Assembly: GCF_009299835.1 (NCBI RefSeq)
Contig: NZ_VKCZ01000020.1
Coordinates: 186,001 to 250,000, forward strand
DNA: 64,000 bases
Direction: 5' to 3'
Source: Microlunatus speluncae
GTDB taxonomy: Bacteria > Actinomycetota > Actinomycetes > Propionibacteriales > Propionibacteriaceae
Positions 25,141 through 33,596 of this stretch are shown here, one piece after another. The position numbers and the translations under genes were made by a program. Under the pieces are notes generated by a model. It saw only the letters and a list, made by a program, of their open reading frames with translations. It searched no databases and was not told where the DNA came from. How positions within the stretch are numbered: position 1 is the stretch's first letter; each line of letters starts with the position of its first letter.

Positions 25141-26109
25141 ATGTCGAAACGTCGAGGCCGGGTCCTGGTGCCTGTGCTGGTGGTGATCGTGGTGCTGATC
25201 GGGGCGGTGACCTTCGTGCTGCGGGAGCCGTCACCGGTCGGGCACTTCCGCTCGGCCGAGGGGTACGACAGGTTTGCGGCCGCCTACGATCGGGCGATGG
25301 CCGAGCTGCCGGAGCCGGAGCGGACGCTGGAGCTGCGGACGAGCTACGGCGTGGTCCGGCTCTATCGCTGGTCCGGGGCCGAGACGGGGGTCCCGCCGGT
25401 GGTGCTGCTGCCCGGCACGTCCGCCTCGACGCCGATGTGGGCCGACAACCTGCCGTCCCTGCTCCGGGTGAGCGACGTCTACTCGGTGGACATGATCGGC
25501 GAGCCGGGCCGCAGCGTGCAGGAGCGGCCGATCGTCTCGGGGGAGGATCAGGCGCGCTGGCTGGACGAGGCGTTGGGCCAGTTGCCCGAGGAGAAGCTGC
25601 TGCTGTTCGGCTCCTCGCTGGGCGGCTGGAACGTGATGAACCACGTCGTGCACCGCACCGGGAAGGTGGCCGGCGCGGTCGTCCTCGACCCGGCGACGAC
25701 CTTCAACGACCTGCCGCTGTCGGTGATCCTGCGGTCCATCCCGGTGGCGTTGCCGTTCGCGCCGAAGAGCTGGCGGGACGACTTCAACAGCTGGACGGCC
25801 AACGGGGCGCCGGTCGAGGACGTACCGGTCGCCGACCTGATCGAGGTCGGCATGCAGAGCTACGCCAAGCAGTTGCCGTCACCGACCCGGTTCCCGGCCG
25901 AGCAACTCGCCGCGATCGACGTGCCGATCCTGGTGATCATGGCCGGGCGCTCGGTCATGCACGACTCGGCCGCGGCCGCCGCCTTCGCCGAGCAGACCCT
26001 GCGGCGCGGCACGGTCAAGGTCTATCCCGAGGCCTCGCACGCGATCAACGGCGAATATCCGGACGAGATCGCCGCCGACGTCGCCGAGTTCGCGAATAGT
26101 CTGGCCTGA
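25141..26109 (+). CDS. membrane-anchored alpha/beta hydrolase
   Basis: About 322 residues. An N-terminal hydrophobic helix (residues 8-27, VLVPVLVVIVVLIGAV) anchors it. The oxyanion segment VVLLPGTSASTPMW, the nucleophile elbow GSSLGGW and the catalytic His in EASHAINGEYPDEI are clear; the acid is probably the Asp in VMHDSA or nearby. The substrate is unknown. It starts ATG 25141 with a TAGGAG site six to eight bases upstream. Its stop overlaps the ATG of the TetR gene (TGATG). The gene is divergent from tctC, with the operators between. Confidence 0.85.
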   Translation: MSKRRGRVLVPVLVVIVVLIGAVTFVLREPSPVGHFRSAEGYDRFAAAYDRAMAELPEPERTLELRTSYGVVRLYRWSGAETGVPPVVLLPGTSASTPMWADNLPSLLRVSDVYSVDMIGEPGRSVQERPIVSGEDQARWLDEALGQLPEEKLLLFGSSLGGWNVMNHVVHRTGKVAGAVVLDPATTFNDLPLSVILRSIPVALPFAPKSWRDDFNSWTANGAPVEDVPVADLIEVGMQSYAKQLPSPTRFPAEQLAAIDVPILVIMAGRSVMHDSAAAAAFAEQTLRRGTVKVYPEASHAINGEYPDEIAADVAEFANSLA

Positions 26110-26738
26110 TGCCATCACGGAAAGGCTCCGCTCGGGGGGCCGGACGGCAGGCGACCTTCACCGAACAGGCTCGCCGGGCGCAGCTGATCGAGGTGACGAT
26201 CGAGCTGGTCGCGGCCCACGGTTACGCCCGCTGTTCGCTGCAACGGATCGCCGACGCCGCCGGCATCACCAAGGCCGCGGTGATCTATCACTACGCCAGC
26301 AAGGCCGCGGTGATCAAGGCCGCGTACGACTCCGTGATCACCGCGATGATCGAGCACGTCACCGAGCGGATCCTGGCAGCGGAGTCGGCCGAGGGCCGGG
26401 TCGAGGCCTACCTGACCGCCATGATCGACTACGTCGCCCGGCACCCGACGCACGCCCGGATGATCACCGAGGCGATCGTCGAGAGCGACGAGACCGGCGT
26501 CGCGGACCGCCCGGAATCGCCCGCCCGGCACCAGGAACTTGCCCAGTTGATCGCCGCGGCCAAGACCGAGGGCAGCTACCGCCCCGACCTCGACCCGACG
26601 TCCCTGGCGATCATCCTCGGCGGCGCCGTAGACGGCATCGCCAACTCCGCCCTGGCCGACCCCACCCTCGACCTCGCCCCCGCCACCACCCAACTCCTCG
26701 ACCTCCTCCACCACGGCGCCCGCAACCCCGCCACCTGA
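26109..26738 (+). CDS. TetR-family transcriptional regulator
   Basis: About 209 residues. The helix-turn-helix SLQRIADAAGITKAAVIYHY with KAAVIKAAY at about residues 45-75 is typical TetR_N. The ligand domain has DYVARHPTHARMITEAIVES. It likely represses its own operon with the alpha/beta hydrolase through the dyads at 25096-25131. The effector is not known. ATG 26109 shares one base with the preceding stop, showing translational coupling. Confidence 0.9.
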   Translation: MPSRKGSARGAGRQATFTEQARRAQLIEVTIELVAAHGYARCSLQRIADAAGITKAAVIYHYASKAAVIKAAYDSVITAMIEHVTERILAAESAEGRVEAYLTAMIDYVARHPTHARMITEAIVESDETGVADRPESPARHQELAQLIAAAKTEGSYRPDLDPTSLAIILGGAVDGIANSALADPTLDLAPATTQLLDLLHHGARNPAT

Positions 26739-26740
26739 AC

Positions 26741-26796
26741 GCCGACTTGTCAGAACTGAGTAGCCCTATGGCACAACTCAGTTCTGACAACTCGGT
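26741..26796. repeat. palindromic repeat family A, copy 2
   Basis: Left arm GCCGACTTGTCAGAACTGAG (26741-26760), loop TAGCCCTATGGCACAA, and a right arm with one mismatch. It stands two bases past the stop of the TetR gene and just before the end of the HxlR gene, between convergent genes. A terminator role is likely. Confidence 0.9.
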
Positions 26797-26801
26797 GGAG
26801 A

Positions 26802-27200
26802 TCAGGCGGTGATCAGGTGGTCGGCGGCAGGGCCGGTCGTCCGGTTGTCGTAGCGGTCGCGGGCGTCGAGCACTCGCTCGATGTGTTGCTCGGCCCAACG
26901 GCCCAGGGCACCGAGCGGTTCGTGCAGGGTCCGGCCGAGTTCGGTCAGTTCGTACTCGACGCGGGGTGGCATCTCGTTGTACGCCGAGCGGAGGACGATC
27001 CCGTCCCGCTCCAGGTCGCGCAGGGTGTCGGCCAGCACCTTGCCGCTGATCCCGTCGACGGCCTGCCGGATCGCGCCGAAGCGCAGCGGCCCGTCGCTGA
27101 GCGCGATGACGATCATCGCCGTCCACTTGTTCGCGATCCGGGCCAGCGAGGTGCGGGACGGACAGGTCGCCAGCATCACGTTCCAGTCGGGCGTGGCCAT
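26802..27200 (-). CDS. HxlR-family transcriptional regulator
   Basis: About 132 residues. It follows the HxlR pattern: an early Cys (LATCPSR), IANKWTAMIVIALSDGPLRF, the recognition helix region ISGKVLADTLRDLERDGIV and the wing PPRVEYELTELGRTL. These small MarR-like regulators act as dimers and often sense electrophiles. It is divergent from an NTF2-like protein gene, with inverted GTTAC/GTAAC motifs between, which suggests it controls both genes. Confidence 0.9.
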   Translation of the reverse strand: MATPDWNVMLATCPSRTSLARIANKWTAMIVIALSDGPLRFGAIRQAVDGISGKVLADTLRDLERDGIVLRSAYNEMPPRVEYELTELGRTLHEPLGALGRWAEQHIERVLDARDRYDNRTTGPAADHLITA

Positions 27201-27227
27201 CGAAATCTCCTCGAGCTCGGGCCTTTA

Positions 27228-27250
27228 GTTACGTTGAGGTAACAGGTAAC
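27228..27250. promoter_or_regulatory. candidate HxlR operator
   Basis: GTTAC (27228-27232), GTAAC (27239-27243) and a further GGTAAC (27245-27250) form an inverted and a direct repeat in the space between the divergent HxlR and NTF2-like genes. The arrangement suits an HxlR dimer. Inference from position only. Confidence 0.4.
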
Positions 27251-27306
27251 CGATTGTAATCATTGGATCTGACAAGGGAAATTCGACACCGGAAAGTGAG
27301 ATCAGG

Positions 27307-27702
27307 ATGTCAGATCAGACTCCGGCTGCGGTGGTCGCCGGCTACTTCGAGGCCCTCGGCCGTGGCGATGTCCCGGCGGCGCTCGCGAGGTTCAGCCCGG
27401 CGGTGCTCTGGCGCCAGCCGGGCGCCAACCGGTTCTCCGGTGATCATCGCGGCGCCGAGGAAGTGGCCGCGTTGCTGGGCGGCATGATGGAGGTCAGCGA
27501 AGGGACATTCCAGCTCGCGGTCACCGGTCCGGCGATGACCAACGGCGAGCTGGTCGCGGTGCCGGTGCGCTTCTCCGGCCGAACCGCGACCGCGGCGATG
27601 GACATGGCCGGAGTCGACCTGTTGACAGTTCGCGACGGTCGGATCGTCGAGGTGCACCTGTTCTCCGCCGACGGTCCCGCCGAGGACACCTTCTGGGGCT
27701 GA
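27307..27702 (+). CDS. NTF2-like / SnoaL-like protein
   Basis: About 131 residues, the normal size for the SnoaL-like fold. It has VVAGYFEALGRGDVPAALARF at the start, VLWRQPGANRFSGDHRGAEEV in the middle and DLLTVRDGRIVEVHLFSAD at the end. Members are cone-shaped small-molecule binders or isomerases; no specific reaction can be given. It is likely controlled by the divergent HxlR regulator and ends in palindrome family A. Confidence 0.85.
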   Translation: MSDQTPAAVVAGYFEALGRGDVPAALARFSPAVLWRQPGANRFSGDHRGAEEVAALLGGMMEVSEGTFQLAVTGPAMTNGELVAVPVRFSGRTATAAMDMAGVDLLTVRDGRIVEVHLFSADGPAEDTFWG

Positions 27703-27703
27703 A

Positions 27704-27758
27704 GCCGACTTGTCAGAACTGAGTTGCCCTCTGGCACAACTCAGTTCTGACAACTCGG
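27704..27758. repeat. palindromic repeat family A, copy 3
   Basis: Left arm GCCGACTTGTCAGAACTGAG begins two bases past the NTF2-like stop; the right arm ends at 27758 with a single mismatch. It lies between convergent genes, before the end of the ABC permease. It is almost identical to copy 2, which suggests recent spread. Confidence 0.9.
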
Positions 27759-27764
27759 TGGGGG

Positions 27765-28607
27765 TCAGCCCTTGGTGGCGCCGGCGGTCATGCCGGCGAC
27801 GATGTAGCGCTGGGTGAACAGGGCGATGATCATGATCGGTACGGTGATGATCACCGAGGCCGCCATCAGGCCGCCCCAGTCGATGCTGGCGTACGCGATG
27901 AAGTTGAAGATCGCCACCGGCAGGGTGCGGGTGTTCTCGCCGGACAGCACCAGGGCGAACATGAAGTTGTTCCAGGAGAAGATGAAGGCCAGGATGCTCG
28001 CTGTCGCGATGCCCGGCGTGGACAGCGGCAGGGTGATCCGGGCGAACGCGGCCAACGGGGTCAGCCCGTCGACCTGGGCCGACTCCTCCAGTTCCTCGGG
28101 GATCTGGTCGTAGTAGCCGATCATGATCCAGACGATCAGCGGCAACGCGACGAACATGTGCGACAGCACCAGCGCCGAGTAGTTGCCGACCAGCCGAAGG
28201 TTGGCGAAGACGTAGAACCACGGCACCAGCAGGCTGACACCGGGGATGATCCGGGCCAGCAGCACCACCCCGGCCGAGCCGCCCATCCGGAATCGGCTCA
28301 TCGCATACGCGGCGGGCACGCCGAGCACCAGCGACAGCAACGTGGACAGGGCGCCGACGATCAGGCTGTTGCCGATGAACGGCAGGAAGTTCTGTTGCCC
28401 GAACACGGTGCCGTAGTTGGCCAGGGTCGGGGTGAAGACCAGGGTCCGGGTCGGGTCGGTGATGTCCAGACTGGTCTTGAAGGAGGCCAGCACCATCCAG
28501 ATCAGCGGGACGGCGAAGCCGATCACGATCGCCGCCAACGCGATCACGCGGCCGACCCGGAGCCACTGTCGCCGAGTCCGGCCCGGCCGCTTCCGCCCGC
28601 GGTTCAC
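27765..28607 (-). CDS. carbohydrate ABC transporter permease, MalG type
   Basis: About 280 residues with six membrane helices (first at about 21-41). The EAA motif EESAQVDGLTPLAAFARITLP contacts the ATPase. YAMSRFRM and a C-terminal ALFTQRYIVAGMTAGATKG are typical of MalG/UgpE relatives. It overlaps the preceding permease by four bases and is last in the three-gene unit. No ATPase gene is adjacent, so an ATPase encoded elsewhere must serve. Confidence 0.93.
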   Translation of the reverse strand: MNRGRKRPGRTRRQWLRVGRVIALAAIVIGFAVPLIWMVLASFKTSLDITDPTRTLVFTPTLANYGTVFGQQNFLPFIGNSLIVGALSTLLSLVLGVPAAYAMSRFRMGGSAGVVLLARIIPGVSLLVPWFYVFANLRLVGNYSALVLSHMFVALPLIVWIMIGYYDQIPEELEESAQVDGLTPLAAFARITLPLSTPGIATASILAFIFSWNNFMFALVLSGENTRTLPVAIFNFIAYASIDWGGLMAASVIITVPIMIIALFTQRYIVAGMTAGATKG

Positions 28608-29494
28608 GGTGCCGCCTTTCCCCGACGCAGGACGAGCACGGCGACCACCGCCACGATCATCAGGAAGAAGATGATCAATACGGCCGAGGACAACCCGTAC
28701 TCGTTGTAGTCGAAGCTCAGCCCGTAGGCGTAGATGTTCAGGGTCTCCACCTCATGCGCCGAGCCACCGCCCTTGCCCTTGGTCGCGTACAGGATGTCGA
28801 AGGTCTTCAACGCATCGATGCTGCGCAGCAGTACGGCGGCGATCACGGTCGGCGCCAGCAGCGGCAGGGTGACGAACCAGAACCGCTGCCAGCTCGACGC
28901 TCCGTCCACCCGGGCCGCCTCGTCCGGCTCGCCCGGCAGGGCGGTCAGCCCGGCCATCAGGATCAGCGTGACCATCGGGGTCCACTGCCAGACGTCGATG
29001 AAGATCAGCGTCGGCAGTGCCTGGTCGGGATCGGAGATCCAGCCCTGGGCCGGGATCCGGACCAGCTCCAGCAGCTGGTTGGCCGCACCGATCGTCGGCT
29101 CGAAGATCAACAGCCACATCATCCCGACCGCGACCGGGGTCGCGACCAGCGGCAGCAGGATCGCCAACCGGACCAGCCCTTGACCACGGAACGGCCGCCA
29201 CAGCAGCAGCGCGATGATCATCCCGAAGATCAACTCCAGCACGATCGCGCCCACCGTGAACACGGCGGTCCGGCCGACCGCAGGCCAGAACCGCTCCACA
29301 TCGGTCAGGATCTCGACATAGTTGTCCAGCCCGACGAAGATCTTGTCCGCCCGGACCGAACCCGAGGCGTTGGTGACGCTCAGATAGACGGTCCAGGCCA
29401 CCGGGAAGGCGATCATGGCGACGACGAAGATCATCGCCGGGCCGGCCAGCACCCACTTCCGGTGCCGGTTGAGATACGTCCCGACGGAACTCAT
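28604..29494 (-). CDS. carbohydrate ABC transporter permease, MalF/UgpA type
   Basis: About 296 residues with six helices (first at 14-35). The EAA loop is EPDEAARVDGASSWQRFWFVTLP. It also shows LLPLVATPVAVGMMWLLIF and DVWQWTPMVTLILMAGL, as in UgpA relatives. It overlaps the binding protein gene and the next permease by four bases each, so the three are one translational unit. Confidence 0.93.
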   Translation of the reverse strand: MSSVGTYLNRHRKWVLAGPAMIFVVAMIAFPVAWTVYLSVTNASGSVRADKIFVGLDNYVEILTDVERFWPAVGRTAVFTVGAIVLELIFGMIIALLLWRPFRGQGLVRLAILLPLVATPVAVGMMWLLIFEPTIGAANQLLELVRIPAQGWISDPDQALPTLIFIDVWQWTPMVTLILMAGLTALPGEPDEAARVDGASSWQRFWFVTLPLLAPTVIAAVLLRSIDALKTFDILYATKGKGGGSAHEVETLNIYAYGLSFDYNEYGLSSAVLIIFFLMIVAVVAVLVLRRGKAAP

Positions 29495-30768
29495 CGGCGC
29501 TCCTTGGCCAGCAGTTCGTTGTATTCCTCGGCTGCCTTGGCCGCGGCCGCCGCGATGTCGCCGCCCTCCTGGCCGGTGACCAGCGGACCGCCGACGATGT
29601 CACGGGCCTGTGGCACCTTCATCAACCGCGGCCGATCATGGCCGACCGAGCCGGAGAAGCTGTCCTTGATCACCCGGACCAGCTCGGGCGGCAGGTTCGC
29701 GGTGCTGGACGGGTCGGCCCAGACGGAGTCCCGGGCACTCGGAGTCCCGGCTTGCTGCATCCGCAACGTGACCTCCGGCGAGGTCGCCCACTGGACGAAG
29801 CGCCAGGCGTTGTCCTGGTGGGTCGAGACGTCGTTGATCGCCAGCCCCCACGAGGTCACGTTGTACGGCTTCGAACCGGCGCTGCCGGCCGGGAAGCGGG
29901 CGAAGCCGACCTGATCGGCGACCCGCGACTTCTCCGGATCGGTCAGGTTGGCGAACAGGCTGTCCGCGTCGGTCAGGAATGCCGCGCGGCCTTGCTGGAA
30001 CACCGCGAAGGCGTCCGGCCAGTTCATGTTCGAGGTGCCCGGCGGGCCCACCTCGCGGAGCAGCTCGGTATAGATCTCGTACGCCCGGATCGCCTCCGGC
30101 GTGTTCAGGGTCGACCTGGTGCCGTCGTCGAAGTCGCCGCCGCAGGAGAACAGGTAGCTGGAGAACTGGGTCACCGCGGGCGAGCGCTGGCCGCGGGCGA
30201 CGAAGCCGAACGTGTCCGGCACCCGCTCCTTGACCTGCCGCGCCGCGGTGATCAGGTCGTCCAGCGTCTCCGGCGGTCCGTCGATCCCGGCCCGCCGCAG
30301 CAGGTCGGCGTTGTAATAGAGGATCTCCCGCTCGGTGATCAACGGCACCCCGTACACCCGGTCGCCGTCGCTGACCGCGCCCCGGGCCGACTCCATGAAG
30401 TCGTCCCAGCGATAGGCCGCGTCCCCGGTCCGGTCGGTCAGGTCGGCCAGCCACTTGTTGTGGATGAACTGGCGACCCTCCTGCAACGGCCGGAACATCA
30501 TCACGTCGATGTCGTCCGTGCCGGCGTTGAGCTTCACGTTGTACTGGTCGGACAGCTGGTTCTCGCCCAGCGTCGAGACCGTCACGTCCAGCCCGGTCTC
30601 GGCCTCGAACTCCGGGATCAGCTTCTGGATCGCCGTGCTCCAGACGTGGTTGGCCAGCGTCACCTTGACCTCGTTGGCGCGGGCGGCCGGATCGCCGCAG
30701 CCGGCCAGCGCGGTCACCAGCAGCAGCGCGGCGAGCAGCGCGACCCCTCGGACGTCGGTTCGGCCCAC
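29491..30768 (-). CDS. carbohydrate ABC transporter substrate-binding lipoprotein
   Basis: About 425 residues. Signal peptide with lipobox LAGCG (Cys near residue 24). The fold is of the family 1 sugar-binding proteins (VTLANHVWSTAIQKLIPEFE, DVMMFRP, LITEREILYYNADLL, DAFAVFQQGRAAFLTDADS). The ligand is not predictable; relatives bind sugars, polyols or glycosides. It heads a leftward unit with two permeases. An inverted repeat at 30799-30823 just upstream may be its operator. Confidence 0.92.
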   Translation of the reverse strand: MGRTDVRGVALLAALLLVTALAGCGDPAARANEVKVTLANHVWSTAIQKLIPEFEAETGLDVTVSTLGENQLSDQYNVKLNAGTDDIDVMMFRPLQEGRQFIHNKWLADLTDRTGDAAYRWDDFMESARGAVSDGDRVYGVPLITEREILYYNADLLRRAGIDGPPETLDDLITAARQVKERVPDTFGFVARGQRSPAVTQFSSYLFSCGGDFDDGTRSTLNTPEAIRAYEIYTELLREVGPPGTSNMNWPDAFAVFQQGRAAFLTDADSLFANLTDPEKSRVADQVGFARFPAGSAGSKPYNVTSWGLAINDVSTHQDNAWRFVQWATSPEVTLRMQQAGTPSARDSVWADPSSTANLPPELVRVIKDSFSGSVGHDRPRLMKVPQARDIVGGPLVTGQEGGDIAAAAAKAAEEYNELLAKERR

Positions 30769-30798
30769 AGTCCCCTCCGATCGGCATCGACCTCAAGA

Positions 30799-30823
30799 AA
30801 ATTCCGCCGACTGTACGGAATTT
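30799..30823. promoter_or_regulatory. inverted repeat, candidate operator
   Basis: AAATTCCG (30799-30806) and CGGAATTT (30816-30823) form a perfect 8-base dyad spaced by nine bases, about 30 bases upstream of the binding protein start. It is AT-rich against the local base composition, which is typical of regulatory DNA. Regulator unknown. Confidence 0.4.
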
Positions 30824-30933
30824 ATTTCAGGTTGCTTGCGTTCAGCACCCTAGCGACCCTTGAATCGTCGGGTACGCTCACGCCCGCGCCGAGTCCGGCG
30901 CTCACCCACGGCACGCAGGAGCGATCCATCCGT

Positions 30934-33426
30934 ATGAGTGTTCCGTCCGCTCAGTCAGAGATCACCGCCGAACAGAACTACGTCGACACCATCTACGCCC
31001 GCCTCGACCACCTCCGCGCGGAGGCCGAGCGCCAGCTCACCAGCACCATCCGCGACTCCACCACCGAAACCGACCAGGGGGTACGGGAGCGGCAGCATCT
31101 CGCCGAACGCCTGGCCCAGCGCGCCGCCGGCCTGACCGCGGCCGAACGGGGCCTGGTGATCGGCCGCCTCGACACCGACGACGGTGACCGGCTCTATCTG
31201 GGCCGCACCGGCATCGCCGACGACAACCGCGATCCGATGTTGATCGACTGGCGGGCCCCGGTTGCCGCCGCCTTCTATCGGGCCACCCCGGCCGAGCGGC
31301 TCGGCATTCGGCTGCGCCGGCACATCCATCTCCGCAACCGGCAGGTGGTCGGGGTCGACGACGACGTCCTCGACTTCACCGGCGTCGACGGCGATGATCA
31401 ACTGACCGGCGAGGCCGCGCTGCTGAACGCGCTGCGGCAGGCCCGGACCGGCCGGATGGCCGACATCGTCGCCACCATCCAGGGCGAGCAGGACACGATC
31501 ATCCGCTCAGGCCTGTCCGGGATCCTCGTGGTGGAAGGAGGTCCGGGCACCGGCAAGACCGTGGTCGCCCTGCACCGCGCCGCGTACCTGCTCTACACCC
31601 ACCGGGATCGCCTGCAGGACAAGGGAATCCTGGTGATCGGCCCGAACCGTACCTTCCTCCGCTACGTCGAGCAGGTGCTGCCCGGCCTGGGTGAGACCGA
31701 CGTCGTGCTCAGCTCCGTCGGTGATCTCTACCCGCCGCTGCGGACCACGACGATCGATCCGCCGGAGACGGCGATGATCAAGGGCGATCCGCGGATGGCG
31801 GGCCTGCTCAGCGCCGCGGTCGCGGATTATCAGCGGGCGCCCGAGGGTGGCCTGCACGTCGTCGTCGGTGAGGACGAGCACGAGCTGGACGCGGACTTCT
31901 GCCGCGGCGTCCGGGACCGGGCCCGGGAACGGGCCGGCCACCTGCAGCTCACCCACAACCGGGTCCGGCCGTACGTCGTCGGCCTCCTGCTGGACGAGCT
32001 GGTCGGCCGCGAGATGGATCGGCTGGAGCGGATGATCGACGAGGTCGAGGTGCCCGACCTGATCGAGGGCGAGGAGGACAAGAGCCTCAAGGACATGCTC
32101 GACCCGGTCGGCACTCGGGCCCTGCTGGCCGCCTCGGACGGTTTCGCGCGAGCGGCCGATCAGGTGTGGCCCGAGCTCACCCCGGAGCGCGTCCTGACCG
32201 ATCTCTTCTCCGACGCTGAGCTGCGCCGGCGGGTCGGCGCCGACCTGACCGAGGCCGAACGCGCCGCCCTCGCCGATGACCCGACAGCGCCCAGCCGCTT
32301 CGAAGGGCAAGCCGGATCCGCGTCGGGTCCGTTCCCTGAGCCTGTCGAAGGGCAGGCCCGATCGACTTCGTCCCCTGAGCCTGTCGAAGGGCAGGCCCGA
32401 TTCACCTCCGAACCATCCCCCGACCACCGAGCTTGGACCGTCTCCGACGTACCCCTGCTCGACGAACTGGCCGAGCTCCTGGGCCCGGCCCAGGAGCTGC
32501 TCGACGCCGAAGCGGCCCACCGGCGGCGGACGGAGTCGATCCGGGAGACCGAGGGGCACGAGCTCGACCTGGCCGCCGAGGAGGCGGCCGAGCTGGCCCT
32601 GGAGTACGCCGACGAGGACTACGGCGAGATCCGGATCGAGGGCTCGGAGGTGCTGGCCCGCTACTACGACGCCGGCGTGATCGAACCGCTGGCCGACCGG
32701 GCCCGCCGGGACCGGGAGTGGGCCTACGGCCACGTGATCATCGACGAGGCCCAGGAGCTGTCGCCGATGGCCTGGCGGGTGCTCGCCCGCCGCTGTCCGA
32801 CCGGCTCGATGACCGCCGTGGGTGACCTCGCCCAGGCCTCGTCTCCGGACAGCCCGCATTCCTGGGCCGGCGCGCTCGATCCCGTGGCGGCCGGGCGGTG
32901 GCGGCGCGAGGCGCTGACCGTCAGCTATCGCTCCACCGGACCGATTCTGGAGTTCGCCGGCCGGATCCTGGCCGCGAGCGGCTCGGACGGCACGGTGCCG
33001 CGGGCCGCCCGGCCCGACGGGGACGAGCCGTGGACCAAGCCGACCACGGCCGAGGCGCTGGCCCGGGATCTGCCGGAACTGCTGACCGCGGAGCGCGACC
33101 TGCTCGGCGCCGGGATCGTTGCCGTGATCACGACGGCGGATCGGGTCGAGGCCTGCCGCGAGTTGGTCCGCACCGTCTGTCCGGAGGCGACCACCTTCGC
33201 CGAGAAGGGGTTTCTCGACGCCCCGGTCGCCGTGCTCACCCCGGAGGAGTCGAAGGGCCTGGAATTCGACGGCGTGATCATCGTCGCGCCGGAGGAGATC
33301 CTCGCCGCCGGCCGCCGCGGCGAGCATCCACCAGGGCCGCTTCGCGGCCACGCCGACCTCTACGTCGCCGCCACCCGCCCCACCCGCCGCCTAGGCCTGA
33401 TCCCCCTATCCGACTTCACCCTCTGA
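30934..33426 (+). CDS. helR: HelR/HelD-type RNA polymerase motor ATPase
   Basis: About 830 residues. UvrD-like superfamily 1 layout: an N-terminal helical arm (EQNYVDTIYARLDHLRAEAE), Walker A EGGPGTGKTVVALHRAAYLL near residue 204, a long insertion, Walker B HVIIDEAQELSPMAWR near 604, VGDLAQASS, SYRSTGPI and the late ESKGLEFDGVIIVAP, VAATRPTRRLGL. HelD/HelR proteins bind core RNA polymerase, release it from stalled complexes or drugs, and HelR protects it from rifamycins. It is longer than usual relatives, partly because of a repeat-derived stretch near residues 455-490. ATG 30934 has AGGAG 12 bases upstream. The symbol is by family resemblance; HelD is equally fitting. Confidence 0.88.
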   Translation: MSVPSAQSEITAEQNYVDTIYARLDHLRAEAERQLTSTIRDSTTETDQGVRERQHLAERLAQRAAGLTAAERGLVIGRLDTDDGDRLYLGRTGIADDNRDPMLIDWRAPVAAAFYRATPAERLGIRLRRHIHLRNRQVVGVDDDVLDFTGVDGDDQLTGEAALLNALRQARTGRMADIVATIQGEQDTIIRSGLSGILVVEGGPGTGKTVVALHRAAYLLYTHRDRLQDKGILVIGPNRTFLRYVEQVLPGLGETDVVLSSVGDLYPPLRTTTIDPPETAMIKGDPRMAGLLSAAVADYQRAPEGGLHVVVGEDEHELDADFCRGVRDRARERAGHLQLTHNRVRPYVVGLLLDELVGREMDRLERMIDEVEVPDLIEGEEDKSLKDMLDPVGTRALLAASDGFARAADQVWPELTPERVLTDLFSDAELRRRVGADLTEAERAALADDPTAPSRFEGQAGSASGPFPEPVEGQARSTSSPEPVEGQARFTSEPSPDHRAWTVSDVPLLDELAELLGPAQELLDAEAAHRRRTESIRETEGHELDLAAEEAAELALEYADEDYGEIRIEGSEVLARYYDAGVIEPLADRARRDREWAYGHVIIDEAQELSPMAWRVLARRCPTGSMTAVGDLAQASSPDSPHSWAGALDPVAAGRWRREALTVSYRSTGPILEFAGRILAASGSDGTVPRAARPDGDEPWTKPTTAEALARDLPELLTAERDLLGAGIVAVITTADRVEACRELVRTVCPEATTFAEKGFLDAPVAVLTPEESKGLEFDGVIIVAPEEILAAGRRGEHPPGPLRGHADLYVAATRPTRRLGLIPLSDFTL
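32296..32397. repeat. CCTGAGCCTGTCGAAGG repeat inserted in frame in the helR coding sequence
   Basis: Two clear copies (32331-32352 and 32371-32391) and a decayed one (32296-32313) of the dispersed element CCCTGAGCCTGTCGAAGGG-CA. They are read in one frame, as RFEGQA, PEPVEGQAR and PEPVEGQAR, with 45- and 39-base spacing that keeps the frame. The stretch is low in complexity and lies between ATPase-domain elements, most likely in a surface loop. Confidence 0.9.
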
Positions 33427-33460
33427 CCCTGCGCCGTCAGTCGCTGCGCCCGACCAGCGC

Positions 33461-33525
33461 AAACGCGGCAGTTACGCGCATCCGCGGCCGTTGCAACTGC
33501 CGCGGATAGCTGTAACTGACGCGTT
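33461..33525. repeat. palindromic repeat family B, copy 1
   Basis: Sixty-five bases starting AAACGCGGCAGTTACGCGCA, with a central near-palindrome CGGCCGTTGCAACTGCCG, and ending TAACTGACGCGTT. A second copy lies at 43600-43665. It stands 34 bases past the helR stop and before the operator of the FrnE-type gene. Confidence 0.85.
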
Positions 33526-33538
33526 CGCGGCACTTGTT

Positions 33539-33582
33539 GGTTAGCAGCTAACCTGTCGGTACGTACTTCTGAAAGGTTAGCT
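33539..33582. promoter_or_regulatory. GGTTAGCAGCTAACC operator plus half site
   Basis: GGTTAGCAGCTAACC (33539-33553) is an almost perfect palindrome, followed by a GGTTAGCT half site (33575-33582). It lies directly before the DsbA/FrnE-type gene. GTTAGCT recurs upstream of the HxlR gene at 34586 (34622-34628, with AGCTA at 34606), so that regulator probably binds both promoters. Confidence 0.55.
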
Positions 33583-33596
33583 TTGACACTATCGTC

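Noticed and set aside
30830-30850. Rifamycin-associated element before helR
   Set aside because: GGTTGCT-N7-AGCACCC is a weak dyad and differs from the element as I recall it (GGGGCTTGCGGCAAG type).
29638-30933. Long N-terminal extension of helR
   Set aside because: The open frame upstream of 30934 lies antisense to the ABC binding-protein gene and has no similarity to the family.
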